A stretch of 21,311 nucleotides of DNA from a virus, in IMG/VR virus record IMGVR_UViG_3300020395_000131, positions 1 to 21,311 of that record, one strand, 5' to 3'. The translations under genes and the position numbers were made by a program. This document shows positions 15,901 through 21,311 of the stretch, in pieces. The notes beneath the pieces are model-generated. The model made no database searches. It saw only the letters and a program-made list of their open reading frames with translations, and was not told where the DNA came from. Each line of letters begins with the position of its first letter. Within the stretch, counting starts at the first letter, position 1.

Positions 15901-17069
15901 CTAACTTCCCGACTTGATAATTGCTCTCCTTTTTGCAATTTATCGAGCCCACTTCCTGGCTTGGCTTTGATATGAGAAACTGCGCCTCGTGCTGCACCGG
16001 CTGCATCTCCGGTACCAGTAATTCTAGCCTGCTCCATCTCTAGATCCTTCCATTTTTGTATATGAGTATCTAGGGCAGTATTTGCAGCTATAACATCCTC
16101 CTGAGCACTTGCAGCCCATGCGGTGAATCCTGGAATAATTTGCTTAAATATATTAGTAGCAAGAAGTCCTAAAGCAACCGTCAGAGACCCAATATTTTTA
16201 GTAAAAAACTCTGCGGTGGGCTCGCCAATAGCAGCAGTAAAACCTTTAACGTGTTTCATTACACGATCAAATGCGACCCCTAATCTTGCTATTTTATTGG
16301 CTTGTACACCTGTCGCTTTAGCTACTGCTGCATATTTCTTCTCTAATTGTCCTTGGACATCTACAAATACCGCCTGTTTCTTTTCGTATGTAGTTAGATC
16401 TTTTGCGCTCTTATTTAAAGCGATGGCATAATCATTTTGTGCATTCTCAAGACGTAGAATAATACCTAATTCGTCTAAAAGTTCGGGCTCTGCTTTTGTA
16501 ACACCCCTAATTAAACGATTAAAAGAGTCAGTAACATCTCGTCCTAATATTTTTGATAAATTTGCCGCTCCCTCGGATAGTTCCTCTATTTGTCCAGCAC
16601 CTAATCCGGAGGCTATACCAATGGCTGCTGCTTCTGAAGCGGCTTTAAAATCTAACATTCCCTCACTCGCAGCTTGTATATCTGAAGTAAGAGATTTCAT
16701 AGCAACTCCAGTTGCTCCTGTAAAAGCTATTTGAGATTCTTGCATGACTCGCATATCAGCGGCTTCTTTTAAAAATCTAAAAGCTGCTGAGATTGCAAAA
16801 ATATGAGAGGCTAAAACTGCATATGCAGGCACTAAACCACTATTAATGCTTTGCATAAGTTTTGCATTATTTTTAGTTGCGTTCGAAGACTGTTGAGAAA
16901 GCCCTTTTAAACGTCTATTAGTAGTTTGGGCTGATTTGCCCATCTTTTGGCCGGCGACTCCAGCATCATCCAGAGCAATTCCAAGCTTTTGGGCACTAAC
17001 TGCAACTTTTTGCATAGTGCCACCATCTTCGGTTCTGATATCAATCCATACTGTATCTTTTTTTGCCAT
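12963..17069 (-). CDS. H: Tail tape measure protein, gpH-like
   Basis: A 1368-residue, largely helical protein. Hydrophobic segments lie at about 79-100, 291-320 and 475-502. A long charged coiled coil lies at about 835-945 (EEIRDVE to RMRMLDAAREAF region), joined to the lambda-type tape measure C-terminal domain. CAC at residues 1076-1078 precedes a Gly-rich break. The end carries FADGGIAKGGFKKYATGGI and LIGEGKHNEAIVPLPDG (1257-1299), the tape measure C-terminal signature. It sets tail length and is ejected with the DNA. Lambda gpH has 853 residues; at about 1.5 angstrom per residue this one suggests a tail near 200 nm (inference, ignoring processing). The start overlaps the G-T stop as TAATG. 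Confidence 0.96.
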   Translation of the reverse strand: MAKKDTVWIDIRTEDGGTMQKVAVSAQKLGIALDDAGVAGQKMGKSAQTTNRRLKGLSQQSSNATKNNAKLMQSINSGLVPAYAVLASHIFAISAAFRFLKEAADMRVMQESQIAFTGATGVAMKSLTSDIQAASEGMLDFKAASEAAAIGIASGLGAGQIEELSEGAANLSKILGRDVTDSFNRLIRGVTKAEPELLDELGIILRLENAQNDYAIALNKSAKDLTTYEKKQAVFVDVQGQLEKKYAAVAKATGVQANKIARLGVAFDRVMKHVKGFTAAIGEPTAEFFTKNIGSLTVALGLLATNIFKQIIPGFTAWAASAQEDVIAANTALDTHIQKWKDLEMEQARITGTGDAAGAARGAVSHIKAKPGSGLDKLQKGEQLSSREVSGMLRFAEQGQGAVTQMSEAQKRTFIASLKVMKKEFKGFKTEIVTGWQSIQQTASIVIQKTQTGWGIAMAAMKKAASRFVQGVNFLFRAAGWVGLAMLLKDLGVQMAELLGIIKSSQGWDDLNQDMKTLTTNTKQLNKEYSTFNPTQLALGLTKITGIEAQANRILKLNDSLLEYNKMLQATSSLETAMAHSGIEKWTTEREKELKDLELQMRNSIIRMVPENMQGKVGDKLNEWITKGMFSGIKEMVEKFFGKDLLSEFKSFEGEYWRTFEGLMSNYEELNAAKKEATDFTALYDTGTAFIADFADVTASGLTQARNLLEYLNAFEEQVGASNLTDYQKEYKALVESIVESGKLDLDATQIKALEGINTFFDAQRGNAKELLDGIQNNTKAFTEQAHAVNHFRTKVYDLIKTTEELITTNDAVKQAEGWADRDKVLQDQLAFLQKIRDVEIGSSVKLAQLERDATRRKIGKSSLEIAEIDRALAYNKAVAAREDMEKRIELAKQSQVKAEDEYIKKLEAEKDELLWQEKSLERQLDLRMRMLDAAREAFATSLSTNLADFIKGDESSLTDALIKTLKAAVDAAIDSMVEGWVTWGMGILEDQIGGQGGTKPTILTPKEVRIAAAGIRLGLKIEEGTSIKDHLEKGEGLLVRFSDTSIKLNLDPFTTPADMKIWQEPLAKLIGKEVCACKAASAGGGAGEDETSALLNQVLSDLRNTLNDLKNEINAARTQELPTWGDEPPPNEGGIRIEGSSSTELGDMLERIVVSDQRDILDTNRIKEKIDGLIFIDQMSKTFDDHINGLEDTMKTASTDFEQIGKLFEEGVGSIMNIFRSFGGGSAGTDSTGGIMSLVQTGIKIFSFMSGGGFGFADGGIAKGGFKKYATGGIATGPQLGLIGEGKHNEAIVPLPDGKSIPVIMPKGSGTNNVGVTVNITNDRTERNTEGDTAAAERLGDQIADVVQQELLNQKRNGGILSPYGVA

Positions 17070-17922
17070 TAACCCTGTACATTATGAGTGTATGTTTTCC
17101 CACTGCTCTGCCGCTTTCTATCCGCCGCTTTTCTTTGTCTTTCACTTTCTTCTGCTCTGTGTTTAACTGTAGTGCCTTCTATCATTTTTATATAATATAC
17201 TGTTTCTTGATGGCAATCTACTTCATGTATATCTAATAAATCTTTAATTGGAGCCCAGTTTTTCCCTAAAAATGTTCCGTTCATTCCTTCGTACACGTCT
17301 TGTAGTAAGTCATATATAAAAAATGCCACTTGAAATTCTACAGGAAATATAGAAAGTTCGAGCGGCATTCTTTTAGGGTCGGGGTCTTCCCCCAACTGTT
17401 CGCAGATTTTTAAATATTTTTCATAGTCAATCTTTGATGTAGACTCTTTTACCCAACGTTCAAGTAACTTTTGTATTTCAGCTACTTGTTCCCAGTAAAA
17501 TTTTCTAAATCACCTACTGTTTCGGTTACCCATGTGTCAAAATCAGTTGCATTTTTCATTAACAACTCAGCATTATCTTGAGTGTAGGGTAATGTATCAT
17601 TAGGATCGAATTGCGAAACATCCACCAAAAGAAGCTCTTCTAAGTATGAATATTTTAAGCCCTCCCATCCTTTGACTACACCTTTGCAATATTCTGTAAG
17701 AAACTTATCATCATCGAGTTCCTCTACCATTTGTCGGTTTTTCTTATCCCATTTGCTAGATAAACATCGTTTTCTGAGTTTTATAAGCTCTGTTCTTGCT
17801 AAAAAACATAACGATACTGTCATTCCTTCGTATCCAGGATAATCAATAGATACGGTTTTACTAGGAGTTAGTAAACTTGCTAACGATACGGGTTCTTTCT
17901 TTTCTACTTTGGTCTCTGGCAT
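17069..17922 (-). CDS. GT: Tail assembly chaperone G-T fusion made by -1 frameshift
   Basis: The product is read from ATG 17922 to Phe codon 17499-17497, then slips back one base and continues YWEQVAEIQKLLERW to the stop at 17071-17069. This gives 284 residues (142 + 142), very close to lambda gpG-T (279). The T frame is open from the slip site onward. It has no ATG before residue Met in PKRMPLEL (the only early start is a TTG at 17395) and no good ribosome site, so a separate gene is unlikely. The T part has a conserved-looking core (YLKICEQLGEDPDPKRMPLE, then FPVEFQVAFFIYDLL) and a charged tail (RAEESERQRKAADRKRQ) ending THNVQG. By analogy with lambda, T binds tube subunits and G binds the tape measure. 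Confidence 0.85.
17461..17503 (-). promoter_or_regulatory. Programmed -1 frameshift signal: slippery A AAT TTT and stem-loop
   Basis: On the minus strand, A AAT TTT (17503-17497) is in the reading frame required for X XXY YYZ slippage near the end of G, 12 bases before its TAG stop. After an eight-base spacer (17496-17489), CAAGTAGC (17488-17481) pairs with GTTACTTG (17468-17461), an 8-bp stem with one G-U pair and a 12-base loop. Spacing and geometry match known stimulatory hairpins. The G stop codon lies inside the stem. Confidence 0.85.
17482..17922 (-). CDS. G: Tail assembly chaperone G
   Basis: The zero-frame product is 146 residues, compared with 140 for lambda gpG. It starts MPETKVEKKEPVSLASLLTP. 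The middle holds the chaperone-like stretch MTVSLCFLARTELIKLRKRC (34-53). Residues 75-98 (FLTEYCKGVVKGWEGLKYSYLEEL) are the most family-like part, seen in many tail chaperones between tube and tape measure genes. It is the first gene after the promoter at 17956-17984, with AAGGA about nine bases before the ATG. It should be the abundant product, with the G-T fusion a minor one. It is absent from mature virions in lambda. Confidence 0.88.
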   Translation of the reverse strand: MPETKVEKKEPVSLASLLTPSKTVSIDYPGYEGMTVSLCFLARTELIKLRKRCLSSKWDKKNRQMVEELDDDKFLTEYCKGVVKGWEGLKYSYLEELLLVDVSQFDPNDTLPYTQDNAELLMKNATDFDTWVTETVGDLENFTGNK

Positions 17923-17955
17923 GGTAAAAAGTCCTTATTTAAAATTTATAGAGAT

Positions 17956-17984
17956 AGTATAATTCAAAAGACACTAAATGTCAA
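17956..17984 (-). promoter_or_regulatory. Sigma-70 promoter for the tail assembly block
   Basis: On the minus strand, a perfect -35 TTGACA (17984-17979), a 17-base spacer and -10 TATACT (17961-17956) lie in the 113-base gap between the tube gene terminator and the G chaperone. The leader would be about 27 bases. The spacer contains TGTCTTTTGA, and GACATTTAGTGTC forms a small GAC-N7-GTC dyad that overlaps the -35. The same arrangement occurs at 2662-2690. Confidence 0.88.
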
Positions 17985-18005
17985 GAATTATTTTTGGAAG
18001 GTTGG

Positions 18006-18033
18006 GAAGAAAAAGGGGCCGAAGCCCCTTGAG
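18006..18033 (-). terminator. Intrinsic terminator after the major tail protein
   Basis: On the minus strand, AAGGGGC (18030-18024), a TTCG tetraloop (18023-18020) and GCCCCTT (18019-18013) form a stable hairpin followed by TTT, C, TT. It begins five bases past the TAA of the tube gene. It should limit read-through so that tube protein is made in excess over the assembly proteins, which have their own promoter. Confidence 0.93.
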
Positions 18034-18035
18034 TA

Positions 18036-19751
18036 TTAAGAGTACGTAGATGGTGCGTAGTATTTAATATCTGTTATTTCATTAGCAGTATCAAATCCAC
18101 TTGGTAATGCATGGAAGGAACTTTCTAGTGAAATTACATCCTCAATAGAGTGAGAAGGTACTTCAAAGTGAACATTCGGCATTGTAATTACCAACGAAGG
18201 TGTTCCGGATTGAGCGGAACCACCAATCTTTAATGTAACTGCAAATTTGTTAACAACCTGTGCCATTGCACTTGTGGATACTAGATCATTAAAAAACTGT
18301 CTAGAAGTTCCTGAAGTGCTGTCTGAGTCACTAAGAGTAAGGTAACAAGTTGCTCCGCCAGTAATATTTCGTGCGCCTGTTACATGCTCTAAAGGCTTGT
18401 TAACAAACCCTAGTTCATCAGGTACCAAATACGTAATATTATTAGCAATAGTAAAACTTCCGCCTGTTAATGCAAGATTATATTTTCCATCGCTATTCGC
18501 ATTCATTCCACCTGGGAATATAGTCTTATTATCAGCAGTAATATCAATAGAGGTTAAACGATTACGAATAAAAGTATTCGTACTTGTTATTGCCTCATCG
18601 ATAGCCTGTGTAGCAGTAGTATTACTACTATTATCTCCTGGGGTTGCTGAAATGAGCCAGAAAGCACTTCCTTGAGCATTATCTGAATCAAACCAGATAT
18701 CTCCAGCCGCCATCTTTGTGCCATCAGTAGTAGTATCACTACCTATAGGCAGAGTCGCGTCTACATGTACACTTCCTGATACATCTTGGACTTCTTTAGC
18801 CATTCCTGACCAATTCAAAGTAGCAATACCTTCTACATCAAAGTCAATACTAACCTCATTAATCACAGCTTCTGGCAGCTTGTAAACAATCGGATTGGCA
18901 CTAGCTGTATCAACTACAAAATAGAAATGTAATGGATGTAATGCTGATCGATTGGATTCTGCAGTTACTATTGTATTATAGTCTGAGCCAGGTGTAACAA
19001 CCGGGCCACTAACTTTATTCACTGCACGTGTAAAAGTACTGACCTGACTTGCAGCGGTTGTTAATAAGGTTGCAACATCAAAAGTAAGACTAGTATCTCC
19101 TGCTGCTGCTCCTATTTTATCGCTTGTAACAGTAAAGGTATCATCAACAGCATAACCATCACCATTGGAAGCGACAGCAACAGTAGCAACGCCGCTACCA
19201 TTTACGGTTATAGTAAATGAGGCACCCCTTCCGTTATTAGGGCTTACTGTATAGTCATCTTCAGTAATTGTATAAGTTCCTGCAGCTCTATCAGTATCGG
19301 TTGCCCCAGTTAGATTATCTACAGTAGCTACACCAGTAACGTTACTATAAACATCTGCTCCGAACATTGCTGCCCAAAGCACTTCCTCCACGGCATGTAC
19401 ATCCGTTCCACTACCTGTTTCAGCACCTTTTGTGCCTGCAAGTGTAGAAGAAGCGTCAAGCGCAGTTTGTCCTAAAGACTTAAAAGGTCTAATATATGTG
19501 CTAAAAGACCATTCTGCGGGAGCAAGAGAGTCGGTAAACATACGACGTCCACGACGTGATATGCCTTTAGTACTTTCCATTTCCGAGAGCAGAATTTCAG
19601 AGGTATTTGTTGTCTGTGAGAAACTGTATCCATCCAAGACAGGAATTTCCCATACAGTACCCGCCCCTGCGGTATTATCATCTTCAGCATCTTGATTACG
19701 CATTTGTACAAACAAACGTGTATCGCGGCTAAAGTATAATTGGTCTGCCAT
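18036..19751 (-). CDS. Major tail (tube) protein with inserted domains
   Basis: A 571-residue protein in the place of lambda V (246 residues). AGGAG precedes the ATG by seven bases. The N-terminus (LYFSRDTRLFVQM, then WEIPVLDGYSFSQTTNTSEI and RGRRMFTDSLAPAEWSFSTYIRPF) and C-terminus (VNKFAVTLKIGG, VITMPNVHFEVPSHSIEDVISLESSFHAL) are those of a tube subunit. Two segments look inserted: about 138-231, a beta-rich unit (TYTITEDDYTV, ASFTITVNGSGVATVAVAS, DTSLTFDVAT) of a type found on phage surfaces, and about 327-390 with GDIWFDSD..FWLI. Both would decorate the outside of the tube. It is followed by a terminator, which fits a protein needed in many copies. Tube identity comes from both sequence pattern and position. 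Confidence 0.88.
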   Translation of the reverse strand: MADQLYFSRDTRLFVQMRNQDAEDDNTAGAGTVWEIPVLDGYSFSQTTNTSEILLSEMESTKGISRRGRRMFTDSLAPAEWSFSTYIRPFKSLGQTALDASSTLAGTKGAETGSGTDVHAVEEVLWAAMFGADVYSNVTGVATVDNLTGATDTDRAAGTYTITEDDYTVSPNNGRGASFTITVNGSGVATVAVASNGDGYAVDDTFTVTSDKIGAAAGDTSLTFDVATLLTTAASQVSTFTRAVNKVSGPVVTPGSDYNTIVTAESNRSALHPLHFYFVVDTASANPIVYKLPEAVINEVSIDFDVEGIATLNWSGMAKEVQDVSGSVHVDATLPIGSDTTTDGTKMAAGDIWFDSDNAQGSAFWLISATPGDNSSNTTATQAIDEAITSTNTFIRNRLTSIDITADNKTIFPGGMNANSDGKYNLALTGGSFTIANNITYLVPDELGFVNKPLEHVTGARNITGGATCYLTLSDSDSTSGTSRQFFNDLVSTSAMAQVVNKFAVTLKIGGSAQSGTPSLVITMPNVHFEVPSHSIEDVISLESSFHALPSGFDTANEITDIKYYAPSTYS

Positions 19752-19778
19752 AGTTTTCTCCTATGAAACTTGAAAAGA

Positions 19779-19805
19779 CTGGTCGTGAATAATTATTCGT
19801 GCCAG
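19779..19805. repeat. Imperfect inverted repeat with palindromic core between tail terminator and tube genes
   Basis: Plus strand CTGG (19779-19782) pairs with CCAG (19802-19805), and the centre is the perfect palindrome GAATAATTATTC (19787-19798). A one-base bulge and, on the minus-strand RNA, two mismatches separate them. In the transcribed direction it is followed by TCTTTTC. It may be a weak terminator, a processing or stability hairpin, or a protein site. The strength is uncertain. Confidence 0.5.
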
Positions 19806-19811
19806 AATTTT

Positions 19812-20267
19812 CTAATAACGAACCTCTATAAGTATTTCTCCTACTCCCAGCGGTTCTAGTACACCTTCATCAGTATCTATACTGAGGATTGTGATTTGTT
19901 GGGTATATTTTTCTAACCCTAATCTATCGTGATATTTTAATTTACTATTATTTTCAATAACTGTTTCTACATCTTCTAGTAGTTCATCAAGAGCAGTAAC
20001 GGCGTCTTCTTCATTAACATAGCATCTTACAGTAATATTTAAAAATCTATCCTTATAGCCCCCTGTTTGATACTGTCTGGCTTCACTCCCTGCATTTAAA
20101 TGTACTGCGGGAAATTCTTCTATCTCATCCCAGAACTTTAACCGGGGGCTAGTTTGGGCGACCGCCGTATGGTATATACCTCTTCCATCAATTAAAGCAA
20201 TCTTATCGGATAAAGCCTTGGTAATAGCAGAACGACGAGTTGTGTAATTTCGTGCGTTACTTGCCAT
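19812..20267 (-). CDS. Tail terminator protein (lambda gpU / HK97 gp11-like)
   Basis: A 151-residue protein from ATG 20267 (MASNARNYTTRRSAITKAL). A GTG one codon earlier is possible, but AGGAG at 20278-20274 is six bases from the ATG and only three from the GTG, and the ATG overlaps the upstream stop as TGATG. The pattern of an N-terminal helix, then FPAVHLNAGSEARQYQTGGYKDRFLNITVRCYV, a helix (DAVTALDELLEDVETVIENN) and a final strand (GEILIEVRY) is that of tail terminators, which cap the tube and meet the neck. The gene lies just before the tube gene, as in lambda and HK97-like modules. Confidence 0.82.
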   Translation of the reverse strand: MASNARNYTTRRSAITKALSDKIALIDGRGIYHTAVAQTSPRLKFWDEIEEFPAVHLNAGSEARQYQTGGYKDRFLNITVRCYVNEEDAVTALDELLEDVETVIENNSKLKYHDRLGLEKYTQQITILSIDTDEGVLEPLGVGEILIEVRY

Positions 20268-21311
20268 CACTCTCTCCTAGTATAAAATCTTCCTAACGCA
20301 AATCCTGCTGCGATTTCTCTTATGGATCTATCAATGAGGACTCTTGGGTCTCTCTCAGGAGTTGACCAGGTGCCTTGTGATCCTGTTTCAAAAACTTGGT
20401 AAGGCTGTTTTGCATATGTATACCCAAAACTTGGATAGCCTTTTGGGGTTTTTATAACATCTGTCATTTTTACGCTATTAGCAAATCTACCTGTCTGATT
20501 TTCTAATGCTGGTGCCCCCATATTTTTTCTGACTGTTTCGGGCAGTTTCTCGTTAATCATTGCCATAACAGTATATAAACTAGCGCCTTGTTGATTGCCT
20601 GCACCTGTTTTAATTGTTGTATAAGCTAGGCTTGATCTAAAAGCCTTTCGTTTTTTACCTACCGACTCTCTATTGGCTGTCTTTACACTTTTTTCTTTTC
20701 TACTTACAGGCTTAGAATCTGAAACAACTCGTAATCTCTTTCTTAATTTTGAAATAACTAAATGTCGAGCATGCTTTCTTGCATCTTCTCGTATAGAGTT
20801 ACTACCTTTTACATCTGCTATTCCTTCTTCAACTATAAATTTTTGTAACTCTTCTTCGAGTTTTGGTTTTATAGTTGCCCAGTCTGTGGGCAGATCGCCT
20901 GCTGGATTATCTTTATGAGAAGAAACAAATATTGAAACTCTAAGGTTTGGGTTATACTTTACCTTACTACCGCCTTTCCCTGTATATCCTGCTGAATAAA
21001 ACTCTAATTCTATCTGACCCAAAGCTTTCGCCATAGATTTTATATTCTCTACCGAGCTAAACTTATTGTATTTAGGGCTTTGATTCGCCCATTCCAGTGC
21101 TCCTAATAACTGCAGGGCTCCTACAGATCTTTTTGTTTTATGGAGCCTTTGTGTTCCTTGTGCAAGAAGGGCAGCTTCAGATCCCTGTTTTCCACTTTCT
21201 GCTTTGTGTGCGGTTAACTGTTTAATTCCCGCACTCTTTAATTCCTGGTTTATTAGTTCCCTGGCTTTCCTTTTTAATGCATTAAAAGGAGCTGCAATAT
21301 ACCTGTCCTGG
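20267..21311 (-). CDS. Neck / tail-completion protein, partial (N-terminus beyond right edge)
   Basis: The frame ends at TGA 20269-20267 and stays open for 347 codons to the right edge. ATG 21034 is internal: 92 further codons upstream read like normal protein (ARELINQELKSAGIKQ, SEAALLAQGTQRLHK, GALQLLGALEWANQ), and that ATG has only a weak GAG ribosome site. The N-terminal part is helical and charged, and the middle is very basic (SKLRKRLRVVSDSKPVSRKEK). The C-terminus ENQTGRFANSV, GYPSFGYTYAKQPYQVFETG, RDPRVLIDRSIREIAAGFALGRFYTRR looks like a conserved structural domain. By place before the tail terminator it fits the HK97 gp10/lambda Z role, but it is longer than usual for those families. 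Structural role likely; exact family uncertain. Confidence 0.65.
   Translation of the reverse strand, partial: QDRYIAAPFNALKRKARELINQELKSAGIKQLTAHKAESGKQGSEAALLAQGTQRLHKTKRSVGALQLLGALEWANQSPKYNKFSSVENIKSMAKALGQIELEFYSAGYTGKGGSKVKYNPNLRVSIFVSSHKDNPAGDLPTDWATIKPKLEEELQKFIVEEGIADVKGSNSIREDARKHARHLVISKLRKRLRVVSDSKPVSRKEKSVKTANRESVGKKRKAFRSSLAYTTIKTGAGNQQGASLYTVMAMINEKLPETVRKNMGAPALENQTGRFANSVKMTDVIKTPKGYPSFGYTYAKQPYQVFETGSQGTWSTPERDPRVLIDRSIREIAAGFALGRFYTRRE

Noticed and set aside
17069-17395. Stand-alone gene starting at TTG 17395
   Set aside because: No ribosome site precedes the TTG, the frame continues upstream without a stop to the slippery site, and the upstream part is protein-like. It is better read as the T part of a frameshift fusion.
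19787-19805. Sigma-54 promoter suggested by TGGCACG on the minus strand before the tube gene
   Set aside because: The required TTGC-type -12 element is missing at the proper distance (TTATT is found instead).
3817-20918. Other plus-strand open frames of about 60-150 codons
   Set aside because: All lie antisense to confidently identified tail genes, none has a plausible ribosome site together with a recognisable domain, and their codon patterns mirror the minus-strand genes.
20267-21034. Neck protein starting at ATG 21034
   Set aside because: The frame stays open to the window edge for another 92 codons and the ribosome site is poor.

Overview
The window is a nearly gap-free stretch of the structural region of a tailed phage or prophage with a long, non-contractile, lambda-type (siphovirus) tail. 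Every gene lies on the minus strand, so the region is transcribed from right to left. It is AT-rich. Several protein modules are ones I know from marine phage structural genes: the Gly-Asp-x-Trp-Tyr-Asp motif, the adhesin head with a Gly-Glu-Leu/Ile pattern, decapeptide Ala-Asp-Asp-Ala repeats, and Ig-like inserts in the tail tube. The lambda-like tail plan and the near-consensus sigma-70 promoters suggest a proteobacterial host, probably aquatic. The host itself cannot be read from this window, and no integrase, lysis, replication or packaging gene is present.

Layout, in transcription order: (1) 20267-21311, a neck/tail-completion protein that runs off the right edge; (2) 19812-20267, tail terminator; (3) 18036-19751, a large major tail (tube) protein followed by a strong intrinsic terminator (18006-18033); (4) a sigma-70 promoter (17956-17984) that restarts transcription for the tail-assembly block; (5) 17069-17922, tail assembly chaperones G and G-T, joined by a probable programmed -1 frameshift on A AAT TTT with a downstream stem-loop; (6) 12963-17069, tape measure protein; (7) 12559-12963 gpM-like, 11069-12562 gpL-like Fe-S protein, 10374-11069 gpK-like JAMM + NlpC/P60 peptidase, 9734-10384 gpI-like, 2715-9731 a giant gpJ-like central tip/fibre protein; (8) a second promoter (2662-2690) very similar to the first; (9) 2303-2641, 1893-2306, 756-1871 and 1-743, a cassette of small beta-rich and fibre/adhesin proteins, the last cut by the left edge.

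How the genes fit together: chaperones G/G-T coat the tape measure, which sets tail length. M, L, K, I and J form or load the tail tip. Tube protein polymerises from the tip up to the terminator, and the neck protein joins tail to head. J and the four downstream genes are the likely receptor-binding apparatus. Most tail genes are translationally coupled through TAATG, ATGA or TGATG junctions.

The gene order is classical. The parts worth a second look are the frameshift element, the matched pair of promoters with a conserved spacer, carbohydrate-binding-like modules inserted between the Fe-S cysteines of the gpL homologue, the JAMM Ser-to-Gly change in the gpK homologue, the internal duplication in J, and the nearly identical 30-bp repeats in the left-edge fibre.
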